This document shows, one piece after another, positions 1 through 10,269 of a DNA stretch of 64,000 bases (position 1 is its first letter; each line of letters starts with the position of its first letter). Below the pieces are notes generated by a model, which had not been told where the DNA came from, did not search any database, and saw only the letters and a list, made by a program, of their open reading frames with translations. Location of the stretch: the NCBI RefSeq assembly GCF_039907765.1, contig NZ_JARDJI010000007.1, forward strand, positions 62,001 through 126,000, written 5' to 3'. Origin of the DNA: Aminobacter sp039907765. GTDB lineage: Bacteria; Pseudomonadota; Alphaproteobacteria; Rhizobiales; Rhizobiaceae. The position numbers were made by a program, and so were the translations under genes.

Positions 1-231
1 GTTGTATTTCACCATGTAACAATCTGCAATTTCGGAAGGACGTTTTGCCGAATCGAAAACGCCGGCAAGTGATATTTTAGCAACAGCGCGGATTTGTTTC
101 GGAACCGTGTCCACCTGCAATCGGGCGGAAACATCAGTGGTCCGGTGGACCCGGGTTTGACCTCGCGGCACCGGGCGGGCGACTATCCTGCCCCACCTCA
201 AACGGCCACGGAACGGATCGGCGAGAAGACC

Positions 232-801
232 ATGAAGAGCAGGATTGTCGAAACCCGCATGCTGCACCAGGGCTGGGCAAGGCTCGAGCGCCGCGTGCTG
301 GAGGTCGACAGGTTCGACGGCGGCAGCGCGACCTTGGTCCGCGAGGTCTTCACCAGCGGCGACGCGGCGGCGGTGCTGCCGTTCGACGCCGAGCGCCGCA
401 CCGTGCTGCTGGTCAACCAGTATTGCGCCGGGGCCGACGCCTGGGTGCTGACCGTATGCGCCGGCAAGCTCGACCTGGACGCGCCGGAGGCGGCGGCCAT
501 CCGCGAGGCCGAGGAGGAACTGGGCTACCGCATCGGCAATTGCACGCATGTGACGACGGCCTATGTCAGCCCGGGCGCCAACACCGAGCGGATCGCGCTG
601 TTCCTGGCCACCTATGGTGCTGGCGACAAGGTGTCGGATGGTGGTGGGGTGGCGACCGAGCACGAGGACATCGAGGTCGTCGAAATGACCTTCGCCGAGG
701 CGCTCGCCAAGCTCCGCTCGGGCGAGATCTGCGACCTGAAGACGATCGTGCTGCTGCAGCACCTCGCCGCGCGCGAAGGCGGCGAAGGTGCGCGGCGCTG
801 A
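232..801 (+). CDS. Nudix hydrolase, ADP-sugar/nucleoside-diphosphate pyrophosphatase type
   Basis: Predicted 189-residue Nudix-family pyrophosphatase that would hydrolyse a nucleoside diphosphate-linked substrate such as ADP-ribose. The catalytic core of the Nudix box is visible as REAEEELGY at residues 91-99. The upstream half is degenerate: after the Gly of AGKLDLD the usual Glu is Ala, as far as I can align it. The reading frame is open upstream to 94, but family length and the position after a purine-rich stretch favour the ATG at 232. The substrate cannot be told from sequence. It is transcribed alone, followed by a convergent tRNA. Confidence 0.85.
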   Translation: MKSRIVETRMLHQGWARLERRVLEVDRFDGGSATLVREVFTSGDAAAVLPFDAERRTVLLVNQYCAGADAWVLTVCAGKLDLDAPEAAAIREAEEELGYRIGNCTHVTTAYVSPGANTERIALFLATYGAGDKVSDGGGVATEHEDIEVVEMTFAEALAKLRSGEICDLKTIVLLQHLAAREGGEGARR

Positions 802-889
802 TTGTGCAACCGGTCGGCGAATGGCGGCGCGCCGGGCGAACGGTCGAATTTCAAGCCGCGAAAAGGGGCGCCCTGCAACCCGCAGGAAG

Positions 890-974
890 TGGTGCGGACG
901 GCGGGGATCGAACCCGCATAGCCGAGGCTGAGGGATTTTAAGTCCCTTGCGTCTACCAGTTCCGCCACGTCCGC
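890..974 (-). tRNA. tRNA-Leu (anticodon UAA)
   Basis: An 85-nt leucine tRNA. The acceptor stem GCGGACG/CGTCCGC pairs perfectly and is followed by discriminator A and an encoded CCA. The anticodon stem AGGGA/TCCCT closes the loop CTTAAAA, giving UAA. It has the long variable arm expected for tRNA-Leu. Confidence 0.95.
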
Positions 975-1083
975 CTGGGCGGAACTGGTAAAGCAGCCGG
1001 GCGATATTGCAAGTGCCGGCAGGCGGTTGGCGCTGTTTCCGGAGCGCGGATTTGTGTCGCCGCCGAAGCTGGGAGGGCCTCGT

Positions 1084-1401
1084 CTAATTGCAGCTCCGCC
1101 TGCGGGTGGCGTCGATCGCGGCCTGCTCGGCCTGGAGCCGTTCGATTTTCGCCGTCTGCCTGTCCTGGATGAGCTCTATGGCCTTGGCCCCGCCCGGAGC
1201 CCAGAACGGCACGTTCCAGGCGGCGACACGTCCTCGACTTTTCGCGGTGGCCGAAATGCTCTTCGAAATGTCGCCGATCTCGTTGTTGAGTTCCGAACAG
1301 GACAGCGCGCCGTATTTCGAGGCATCTGCGGGGCCTTTGCCTGGCTGCGTGGCACAACCCGAGACCAGGGCGAGGGCGAGAGCGAGTGCTTTCGTCTGCA
1401 T
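1084..1401 (-). CDS. small putative lipoprotein
   Basis: A 105-residue protein with an N-terminal hydrophobic segment ending in VSGC, a good lipobox with Cys at about residue 16, so it is probably a membrane-anchored periplasmic lipoprotein. The mature part has a helical, charged C-terminal third (IQDRQTAKIERLQAEQAAID) that may form a coiled coil and ends in RRRSCN. I recognise no functional domain. It lies between tRNA-Leu and the tct operon terminator and appears to be a single gene. Confidence 0.7.
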   Translation of the reverse strand: MQTKALALALALVSGCATQPGKGPADASKYGALSCSELNNEIGDISKSISATAKSRGRVAAWNVPFWAPGGAKAIELIQDRQTAKIERLQAEQAAIDATRRRSCN

Positions 1402-1516
1402 CCGGGCAGCCTAGCAAGACCGTGCCGGGATTGGAACCGGCGCGGCCTTGCCTGGCCATTCGGCCGCTTCATGCCGCCGAAGCAGGACGAACCATGCCGC
1501 GGCAATCCTTGCGCCC

Positions 1517-1548
1517 GAAAAAGTCAACGGGCGGAAGATCCGCCCGTT
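1517..1548 (-). terminator. intrinsic terminator of the tct operon
   Basis: On the minus strand, just after the tctA stop, AACGGGCGGA and TCCGCCCGTT form a long stem with a short loop, followed by GACTTTTT. This is a standard Rho-independent terminator. Confidence 0.8.
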
Positions 1549-1575
1549 GGTTGCAGTTGAAAGATGCGATCGCCC

Positions 1576-3087
1576 TCAGGCGTCTTCCTCGACGAAGACC
1601 TCGTCGCGCTTCTTGCGCACCGCCGGCAAAAGCACCACCACCAGCACGGCGGCCGCGATCGCGAGCAGCAGCGCGCTGATCGGCCGCGTGACGAAGGTGG
1701 TGGGGTCGCCGCGCGACAGGATCATGGCGCGGCGCAGGTTTTCCTCGAGCAGCGGCCCGAGCACGAAGCCGAGCAGCAGCGGCGCCGGCTCGCAGCGCAG
1801 CTTGACCAGCGCATAGCCGACCAGGCCGAAGAAGGCGACGGCATAGAGGTCGAAGACGTTGGAATTGACGCTGTAGACGCCGATGGCGCAGAACGCCATG
1901 ATGATCGGGAACAGCACGTAGTAGGGTACCGTCAGCAGCTTCACCCACAGCCCGATCAGCGGCAGGTTGAGCACGATCAGCATCAGGTTGCCGATCCACA
2001 TCGAGGCGATGATGCCCCAGAACAGCGCTGGCTGCTCGGTGGCGACGTTGGGGCCGGGCACGATGCCCTGGATGATCATCGCGCCGATCATCAGCGCCAT
2101 GACCGGGTTGGCCGGGATGCCGAGCGTCAGCATCGGGATGAACGAGGTCTGCGCGCCGGCATTGTTGGCCGATTCCGGGCCGGCGACCCCGGCAATCGCA
2201 CCCTTGCCGAACTCCTGCGGGCGGTCTGACAGGCGCTTTTCCACCGTGTAGGAGGCAAAGGCCGCTAGGATGGCGCCGCCGCCGGGCAAGATGCCGAGCG
2301 CCGAGCCGATCGCCGTGCCGCGCAGGATCGGCGCTGCCATGCGCTTGAAGTCGTCGCGCGTCGGCATCAGGCCCGACACCTTGGCCATCAGCACCTCGCG
2401 GGTCTTTTCGCTTTCGAGGTTGCGCAGGATCTCGGCGATGCCGAAGACGCCGACGGCAACCGCGACGAAGTTGAGCCCGTCGGCGTATTCGCGGATGCCG
2501 AGGGTGAAGCGCGGCGTGCCGGTGTAGATGTCGGTGCCGACGAGGCCGAGCAGCAGGCCGAGCACGACCATGGCCAGCGCCTTGACGATGGAGCCGTGGG
2601 CGAGCGCGATGGATGAGACGAGGCCCACCACCATCAGGGAGAAATATTCGGCCGCGCCGAACTGCAGCGCGATCGCGGTGAGCGGCGGGGCGAAGATGGC
2701 GACCAGGAAGGTGGACACAGTGCCGGCGAAGAAGGAGCCGATGGCGGCGATGGCGAGCGCCGCGCCGGCGCGGCCCTTGCGGGCCATCTGGTAGCCGTCG
2801 ATGGCGGTGACGGCGGACGAGGATTCGCCGGGCATGTTGATGAGGATGGCCGTGGTCGAGCCGCCATATTGCGCGCCGTAGTAGATGCCGGCGAGCATGA
2901 TCAGCGACGACACCGGGTCGCCGATCTGGAAGGTGATCGGCAACAGCATGGCAATGGTCGCCGTGGCGCCGATGCCGGGCAGCACGCCGATGAGCGTGCC
3001 GAGCAGCACGCCGATCAGGCAGAAGCCGAGGTTGTAGATCGTGGACGCGGTGGCGAAGCCGAGTGCGAGGTTGCTGAAGAGTTCCAT
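1576..3087 (-). CDS. tctA: tripartite tricarboxylate transporter, large permease TctA
   Basis: The 503-residue large integral membrane subunit of a TTT-family secondary transporter. It would couple uptake of a periplasmic carboxylate delivered by TctC to an ion gradient. The sequence is about a dozen hydrophobic segments, with the family's glycine/proline-rich signature loops near the start (GVLLGTLIGVLPGIGA) and around GIPANPVMALMIGA. It lies 13 bp after tctB and is the last gene before the terminator. Homologs carry citrate, tartrate and aromatic acids; the substrate here is unknown. Confidence 0.93.
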   Translation of the reverse strand: MELFSNLALGFATASTIYNLGFCLIGVLLGTLIGVLPGIGATATIAMLLPITFQIGDPVSSLIMLAGIYYGAQYGGSTTAILINMPGESSSAVTAIDGYQMARKGRAGAALAIAAIGSFFAGTVSTFLVAIFAPPLTAIALQFGAAEYFSLMVVGLVSSIALAHGSIVKALAMVVLGLLLGLVGTDIYTGTPRFTLGIREYADGLNFVAVAVGVFGIAEILRNLESEKTREVLMAKVSGLMPTRDDFKRMAAPILRGTAIGSALGILPGGGAILAAFASYTVEKRLSDRPQEFGKGAIAGVAGPESANNAGAQTSFIPMLTLGIPANPVMALMIGAMIIQGIVPGPNVATEQPALFWGIIASMWIGNLMLIVLNLPLIGLWVKLLTVPYYVLFPIIMAFCAIGVYSVNSNVFDLYAVAFFGLVGYALVKLRCEPAPLLLGFVLGPLLEENLRRAMILSRGDPTTFVTRPISALLLAIAAAVLVVVLLPAVRKKRDEVFVEEDA

Positions 3088-3100
3088 TTGAATGTCCTCC

Positions 3101-3562
3101 TCAGAACGGCAGCCAGGGGCCGAAGCGCTGGAACGGCAGGCCGAGCGCGTAGCTGAACACCGCCACCGAGAAGACCGTGACGGCGAAGGCGAGCGCCAGC
3201 GCGGCGAGCGGTTTCATGCGCGACGAGGCGAAGGCGGCGATCAGGCAGGTGACGAACAGCGCCGGCACGAAGCCGAGGCCGCGCACGGTGAGCCCGAAGA
3301 AGATCGGCGCCGGCAGGATGAAGGCCATGCCGCGCCAGGCGATCGGGCCGATCGGCTCGCCGGCGACGCGTGTCGCCTGGATGACGATGACGAGGCCGAG
3401 GACGACCAGCACCAGAGCCAGCGCCAGCGGGAAGTAGCCGGGGCCCATGCGCAGCGAGGTGCCCAGTTCCAGGCCGAGTGCCTGGTAGGCGAAGAAGGCG
3501 CCGGCGGCGGTGAGCAGCGCACCGCAGGCGCCATTGGTGGGGTCGATGGAAAGCTTGTTCAT
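3101..3562 (-). CDS. tctB: tripartite tricarboxylate transporter, small membrane subunit TctB
   Basis: A small membrane subunit of the TTT transporter (153 residues from the chosen start) with four predicted transmembrane segments. The frame is open 15 codons further upstream. The ATG at 3562 is preferred because AAGGAGG lies about 10 nt before it and the protein then starts with a normal N terminus (MNKLSIDPTNGA). It is separated from tctC by 265 bp holding a hairpin-rich repeat, which could lower tctB-tctA expression relative to the binding protein. It ends 13 bp before tctA. Confidence 0.88.
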   Translation of the reverse strand: MNKLSIDPTNGACGALLTAAGAFFAYQALGLELGTSLRMGPGYFPLALALVLVVLGLVIVIQATRVAGEPIGPIAWRGMAFILPAPIFFGLTVRGLGFVPALFVTCLIAAFASSRMKPLAALALAFAVTVFSVAVFSYALGLPFQRFGPWLPF

Positions 3563-3622
3563 GGGATGACCGCCTCCTTGGATGGCTGGATCAATTGAGC
3601 GAAGCACCGCCCCTCATCGCCT

Positions 3623-3749
3623 GCCGGCACCTTCTCCCCGCAGGCGGGGAGAAGGGATTTGGCATCGGGAACCACGCATAGTTGGCGACGTCGACGCAGT
3701 GGAGTGCGGCAGTCTACCTTCTCCCCGCAGACGGAGAGAAGGTGCCGGC
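3623..3749. repeat. MITE-like composite palindromic repeat between tctC and tctB
   Basis: The element begins with GCCGGCACCTTCTC (3623-3636) and ends with its exact reverse complement (3736-3749). Nested inside the left end is a 12-bp stem, CCTTCTCCCCGC/GCGGGGAGAAGG, at 3630-3655, with a 2-nt loop; a similar imperfect hairpin occupies the right end. Dispersed palindromic elements of this style (RIME/RPE-like) are common between rhizobial genes. Assignment to a named family was not possible. Confidence 0.75.
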
Positions 3750-3827
3750 CCTTCGATAATTTTCAGGACCGGAGGGGCAGCGCCGCTGGAAATCAGCGGC
3801 GGCACCAATCCGCAACTGCCTTTCGCC

Positions 3828-4805
3828 TCAGTCGGCGTACTGGCCGGCGGCCTCGATGATCGGCTTCCAGCGGGCGATTTCGCTTTCGAGCTTGGCCTTC
3901 AGCGCAGCCGGGGTAGCATCGGCTTCGGGCGACGGCGTGGTGCCGAGCTCAGCGAAACGGGCGACGACGTTCGGGTCCTTCAGCGCCGCCTGCAGCGACT
4001 TGGACAGGCGCTCGGTCAACTCGGCCGGCGTGCCCTTGGGAGCGTAGAGGCCGTGCCAGATGCCGACTTCCATGCCGTCCAGGCCGCCTTCCTTGGTGGT
4101 CGGAACGTCCTTCAGGACGTCGAGGCGGGCCGGCGAGGTCACGGCGTAGGCCTTGATGGTGCCGCCCTGGATCTGCTTGGTGGTGTTGGTGGTCTGGTCG
4201 CACATGATGTCGACCTGGCCGCCGAGCAGGTCGGTCATGGCCGGGCCGGTGCCCTTGTAGGGGACGGTGACCAGCGGCGTGCCGATGGCGCTCATGAACA
4301 GCATGCCGCAGAGATGCGAGGCAGCGCCGATGCCGGCATTGGCGACGGTGACGGTGTCCTTGTTGGCCTTGGCGTATTCGACCAGGTCCTTGAGGTCGGT
4401 TGCCTCGAGGTCCTTGCGGGCGACGATGGTCATCGGCACCTCGGTGACGAGGCCGACATATTCGAAGGCGTTCAGCGGGTCGTAGGCGAGCTTGCGGTAG
4501 AGCGAAGCGCTGGTGGCCATGCCGATGTGGTGGAGCAGCAGCGTGTAGCCGTCCGGATCGGCCGAGGCGACGCGGCCGGCGCCCAAAGTGCCGCCGGCAC
4601 CGCCGACATTCTCGACGATGACCTGCTGGCCGAGATCCTTGGACATCGATTCGGCGACGAGGCGGGTGACCGTGTCGGTCGGGCCGCCGGCCGAGAACGG
4701 CACCACCACGGTGATGGTGCGCTCGGGATAGGTCTGCGCGTCGGCGGCGAGCGGGAAAATGGCAACGGCGGCGGCAGTCGCCAGCGTGGCGAAAAGTTTC
4801 TTCAC
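3828..4805 (-). CDS. tctC: TTT-family periplasmic substrate-binding protein TctC
   Basis: A 325-residue extracytoplasmic solute receptor (Bug/TctC family) that would capture a carboxylate in the periplasm and deliver it to TctAB. The N terminus is a clear Sec signal peptide ending near ADAQ. The family hallmark VVPFSAGGPTDTVTR follows at about residues 34-48, then ENVGGAGGTLGA and VPYKGTGPAMTDLLGGQVDIM. It is the first gene of the tct operon and lies downstream of a 214-bp gap carrying a palindrome, directly after the divergently named but co-directional sensor/regulator pair. Confidence 0.93.
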   Translation of the reverse strand: MKKLFATLATAAAVAIFPLAADAQTYPERTITVVVPFSAGGPTDTVTRLVAESMSKDLGQQVIVENVGGAGGTLGAGRVASADPDGYTLLLHHIGMATSASLYRKLAYDPLNAFEYVGLVTEVPMTIVARKDLEATDLKDLVEYAKANKDTVTVANAGIGAASHLCGMLFMSAIGTPLVTVPYKGTGPAMTDLLGGQVDIMCDQTTNTTKQIQGGTIKAYAVTSPARLDVLKDVPTTKEGGLDGMEVGIWHGLYAPKGTPAELTERLSKSLQAALKDPNVVARFAELGTTPSPEADATPAALKAKLESEIARWKPIIEAAGQYAD

Positions 4806-4989
4806 GGAATCCTCCCAGGGGCTTGTTCGTGACCTCCACCCGCGCCGCAGATCCTCCCGGCGCCAGCAGTGGATGAGCGATTAGGGCGAGGACAAGCCGC
4901 GTTCCGCAACGCGCCGGGCGGCTTGCCGGCAGCAAAAATGAGGCTCGGGCATCCGCGATGGGTGGAAACGGTAACATCGGCTTCCGGGC

Positions 4990-5009
4990 ATGTGTGGAAT
5001 TCCACACAT
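4990..5009. promoter_or_regulatory. perfect 20-bp palindrome upstream of tctC, candidate activator site
   Basis: ATGTGTGGAATTCCACACAT is its own reverse complement. It lies 185 bp upstream of the tctC start and just after the dctD-like stop. From memory, rhizobial DctD binding sites have the form TGTGCGGAA..CCGCACA, which this closely resembles, so it may be the enhancer for the adjacent sigma-54 activator. A TTTTTGCT resembling a -12 element is present on the minus strand at 4931-4938, but I see no GG at the correct -24 position. Confidence 0.6.
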
Positions 5010-5019
5010 CGCAGCCGCG

Positions 5020-6378
5020 CTAGCTGTCGGAGCCCTCGATGCCGCCGATGCGATTCTTGTCGAGGCCATAGCGCTGCATCTTCTCGTAGAGCGTCTTGCG
5101 CGAGATTCCGAGCGTCTCGTAGACCGGCTTGAGGCTGCCGCCATGGGCGAGGAGGGCAGCCGAGATGGCCTTCTTCTCGAATTCGGCGACACGGTCGGCG
5201 AGTTTCTCGGCCGCGCCGTTGGTTTCGGCTTCCGCGGGCTGCTGGAGCCCGAGGCCGAGGACGAAGCGGTCGGCCGCGTTGCGCAGTTCGCGCACATTGC
5301 CCGGCCAGTCGCGGCGGGCGACGTCTGCCACGACCTGTGCCGGCACCTCGACGTCGTCGCGCCGGTAGCGCGCCGCCGCCTCCCGCACCAGCTGCAGGAA
5401 CAGCAGCGGCACGTCCTCGCGGCGGGTCGCCAGGTCGGGCATGCGCAGCGTGACCACGTTCAGGCGGTAGAGCAGGTCGGCCCGGAAGCGGCCCGCGCCG
5501 GCTTCGGCGTCGAGATCGGCCTTGCTGGTGGCGATGAAGCGCACGTCGAGCGGGATGGCCTCGTTGGAGCCGAGGCGGGTGATGACCCGTTCCTGGATGA
5601 CCCGCAGCAGCTTGGCCTGCAGGTCGGCCGGCATGGAGCCGATCTCGTCGAGCAGGACGGTTCCGCCGCGCGCATGCTCGAACTTGCCGTAGCGCGGGCG
5701 CAGGGCGCCGGGAAAGGCGCCGGCCTCGTGGCCGAAGAGCTCGCTTTCGATGAGGGTCGCGGGCAGGGCGGCGCAGTTGATGGCGACGAAGGGTTTTGTC
5801 GCGCGGCCGCTGATGTCGTGCAGCGCGCGCGCCGCCACTTCCTTGCCGGTGCCGGTGTCGCCGATGACCAGTACGTCGGCATCGGTGGCGGCGACGGCGC
5901 GCAGCTTGTAGCGCAGGTCGATCATGACCTGGCTGCGGCCGGGCAGGCGGGCCTCGATGTCGTCGCGCTTGCCGGCGACGGCGCGCAGCTCGCGGTTCTC
6001 GAGCACCAGCTTGCGACGGTCGATGGCGCGCGCCGCCATTTCGACCAGGTGCTGGGTGGCGAAGGGCTTCTCGACGAAATCATAGGCGCCTTCGCGCATG
6101 GCGCGGACGGCGAGCTGCACGTCGCCGTGGCCGGTGAACAGGATGACCGGGATGTCGGCGTCGATCTCGCGGATGCGGCCCAGCAGCGTCATCCCGTCCA
6201 TGCCCGGCATGCGGATGTCGGAGATGACCACGCCGTTGAAGCCCTGGGTGATGAAGTCGAGCGCGCGCTCGGCGGACGCGCTGTCCTGCACGGCGAAGCC
6301 GGCAAGGTCGAGCGACTGCGCGGTCGAGCGGCGCAACTCGTCCTCGTCCTCGACGAGCAGAACGACGGGCGGCTTCAT
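5020..6378 (-). CDS. dctD: sigma-54-dependent response regulator, DctD-like
   Basis: A 452-residue NtrC-family activator. An N-terminal receiver domain (phospho-acceptor Asp54 in VISDIRMPG, Lys104) is followed by an AAA+ domain (Walker A GDTGTGKE at 173-180, Walker B LLDEIG at 242-247) and a C-terminal Fis-type helix-turn-helix (about 415-440). It would open sigma-54 promoters after phosphorylation by the kinase encoded immediately upstream. The loop usually written GAFTGA reads GAFPGA at 220-225. The start codon overlaps the kinase stop as ATGA. Homology is to C4-dicarboxylate regulators, but its neighbour is a TTT transporter, so the target may differ. Confidence 0.9.
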   Translation of the reverse strand: MKPPVVLLVEDEDELRRSTAQSLDLAGFAVQDSASAERALDFITQGFNGVVISDIRMPGMDGMTLLGRIREIDADIPVILFTGHGDVQLAVRAMREGAYDFVEKPFATQHLVEMAARAIDRRKLVLENRELRAVAGKRDDIEARLPGRSQVMIDLRYKLRAVAATDADVLVIGDTGTGKEVAARALHDISGRATKPFVAINCAALPATLIESELFGHEAGAFPGALRPRYGKFEHARGGTVLLDEIGSMPADLQAKLLRVIQERVITRLGSNEAIPLDVRFIATSKADLDAEAGAGRFRADLLYRLNVVTLRMPDLATRREDVPLLFLQLVREAAARYRRDDVEVPAQVVADVARRDWPGNVRELRNAADRFVLGLGLQQPAEAETNGAAEKLADRVAEFEKKAISAALLAHGGSLKPVYETLGISRKTLYEKMQRYGLDKNRIGGIEGSDS

Positions 6379-8219
6379 TCCGCCGCCTCGCGGACGGCCG
6401 GCCGTGCCGCGTCGAGCTCGATGGTGAACAAGGCTCCGCCTTCCGGGTGATTCACTACGCCAAGACTCCCCCTGAAGTCCTTGACGATGTTGTAGGAAAT
6501 CGAAAGGCCCAATCCAAGGCCCTTGCCGACGCCCTTGGTCGAGAAGAACGGATCGAAGATACGGTCGGCCACCGCCGCGGGCACGCCCGGCCCGTGGTCG
6601 CGGATGGCAATGGCGACCTTGCCGCCATTGCGGCGGGCCGTGAGTTCGATGCGGCGGTCGGGGCGGCCTTCGGCGGCGTCGGCGGCATTGGTGATGATGT
6701 TGACCAGAACCTGCTGCAGGCGCACGGAACCTGCCCTGACCGCCAGCGGCACCGGGCCGAGATCGACCGAGAGTGTGGCGTCGGCGGCCTTGAGCCGCCA
6801 GGCGACGATCTCCTGGGTGTCGAGCATCACCTCGTCGAGACTGACGGGGCCGAGCTTCTGGTTGGGCTTGCGTGCGAAGTTCCTGAGATGCCGGCTGATG
6901 GAGGCCATGCGGTCGGCGAGGCTGGAAATGCGCGAGACGTTGTCGCGCGCCTCCTCCATGCGGGCGCGGTCGATCAGCACGGCGGCATTGTCGGCATAGG
7001 TCTTCACCGCCGCGAGCGGCTGGTTGAATTCGTGCGAGAGCGCAGCCGACATCTGGCCGAGCGCGGCGAGCTTGCCGGCCTGGATGAGGTCGGCCTGGGT
7101 CTGGCGCAGCTGCTGTTCGGCGGCGCGGCGCTCGGCGACCTCGGTCTCGAGGCGGCTGTTGACCAGCGCCAGGTCGGAGGTGCGCTCCTCGACGCGCCGT
7201 TCCAGCTCGACCTGGGCGCTCTGCTGCAGCTGCAGGCGCTCGGCGAGACGGGCGCGGCGCTGCAGGATCACGGCGCCGCCGAGCGTGGCGAGGCTGAGCG
7301 CGAGCAGGGCGGAGATGACGGCGGTCAGCGCCTGGGCCTTGGCAGAGGCGGTGTCGGCGAGCACCCGCACAGTCCAGCCTTCCAGCGGCATCGCCTCTGC
7401 GAGTTCGATGAATTCGCGCCACCGGCCGCCCTCGTCGATCGTCATCAGCGGATGGCCGGTTTCGGAAACCGTTTGAGTGACGGGCAATTCGCGCAGCATC
7501 TCGTCGGCGTAGCGCCGCGAGGCTTCGGTGCGCGCCAGCCGTTCGGGCGTCAGCGGCAGGACGCCGGCATAAAGCCATTCCGGCCGCCCGGTCATGAAGA
7601 TGATGCCCTCGGGGTCGGTGACGATGATCTGGTGCTCGCCGCCCTTCCAGGACGCCTCGATGCCGTCGATGTCGACCTTGAAGACGACCACGCCGCGAAT
7701 CTCCCTGCCGACCCGGATGGGGGAGGAGAAGTAGTAGCCGCGCTTCAAGGACGTCGTGCCGAGGGCGAAGAAGCGCCCGAGATTGCCGCGGATCGCATCC
7801 TGGTAATAGGGACGATAGGAGAAGTTCTCGCCGACGAAGCTGATCGGCTGGTCATAGTTGCTGGAGGCGATGGTGTCGCCGCCGGGGGTCAGGATGTAGA
7901 TATCCGAAGATTTGAGCAGCGCATTGATTTCCTTGAGATAGTCGTTGGCGCGCGCGCGTAGCTGGGTGTTATCCGGATCGCTGACGAGATCCTTGATGTC
8001 GTCATTGTCGGCGATGAGCTCGGGCAGGGGCTCGAACCGGCTCATGTTGCCGGCAAGCGCCGCAACCGCAAGGCGAAGCGTCGTCTCGCCGCGCGCTGCG
8101 GTCTCGTCCATGTACATGCGCCTGGCGAGCCCGCCGCCGACAACCACGATCGCCAGCGCCAGCGCGGCCAAGGCAAGGCCGGGGAGGATCCAGCGGCGAC
8201 CTCTGAGGAATTTCGGCAT
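6375..8219 (-). CDS. dctB: sensor histidine kinase, DctB-like
   Basis: A 614-residue membrane sensor kinase. A first transmembrane helix (about residues 10-32) is followed by a roughly 260-residue periplasmic sensing region with a PAS-like double dCache appearance, and a second helix near 295-320. Then come a coiled-coil linker (RRVEERTSDLALVNSRLE) and the kinase core: H-box SHEFNQPLAAVK with His at about 396, N-box NIITNAADAAE, G1 DHGPGVP and G2 GKGLGLGLSI. The ATG at 8219 starts a sensible N terminus; the frame is open 20 codons upstream. It is translationally coupled to the response regulator. Confidence 0.9.
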   Translation of the reverse strand: MPKFLRGRRWILPGLALAALALAIVVVGGGLARRMYMDETAARGETTLRLAVAALAGNMSRFEPLPELIADNDDIKDLVSDPDNTQLRARANDYLKEINALLKSSDIYILTPGGDTIASSNYDQPISFVGENFSYRPYYQDAIRGNLGRFFALGTTSLKRGYYFSSPIRVGREIRGVVVFKVDIDGIEASWKGGEHQIIVTDPEGIIFMTGRPEWLYAGVLPLTPERLARTEASRRYADEMLRELPVTQTVSETGHPLMTIDEGGRWREFIELAEAMPLEGWTVRVLADTASAKAQALTAVISALLALSLATLGGAVILQRRARLAERLQLQQSAQVELERRVEERTSDLALVNSRLETEVAERRAAEQQLRQTQADLIQAGKLAALGQMSAALSHEFNQPLAAVKTYADNAAVLIDRARMEEARDNVSRISSLADRMASISRHLRNFARKPNQKLGPVSLDEVMLDTQEIVAWRLKAADATLSVDLGPVPLAVRAGSVRLQQVLVNIITNAADAAEGRPDRRIELTARRNGGKVAIAIRDHGPGVPAAVADRIFDPFFSTKGVGKGLGLGLSISYNIVKDFRGSLGVVNHPEGGALFTIELDAARPAVREAAE

Positions 8220-8345
8220 AGGCGCGGCGCAAACCCATTGTCGGGGCCCGAAGTATAGCGGCGATGCCGGTGCAGACAACCAAGCCCCTGTTATCCCGTG
8301 CGGCTTTCGCTACAGTCGGGACGAAAGTCCAGAGGAATCCCTTAA

Positions 8346-10157
<1,812 letters not shown>

Positions 10158-10168
10158 ATGCCCAGTTT

Positions 10169-10188
10169 CCTCCCCCCTCGCGGGGAGG
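10169..10188 (+). terminator. hairpin after adenine deaminase
   Basis: CCTCCCC (10169-10175) pairs with GGGGAGG (10182-10188), 11 bp after the stop codon of the deaminase gene. There is no downstream T run, so it may be a repeat-type palindrome rather than a true intrinsic terminator. Confidence 0.4.
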
Positions 10189-10269
10189 GATCAAAGGCGA
10201 GGGCAATGGCCCACGCCTATGGGGACCAACAAGCGGCAGCAGCCCAGGAGGGCGTCGCCCGCGTTGAGG

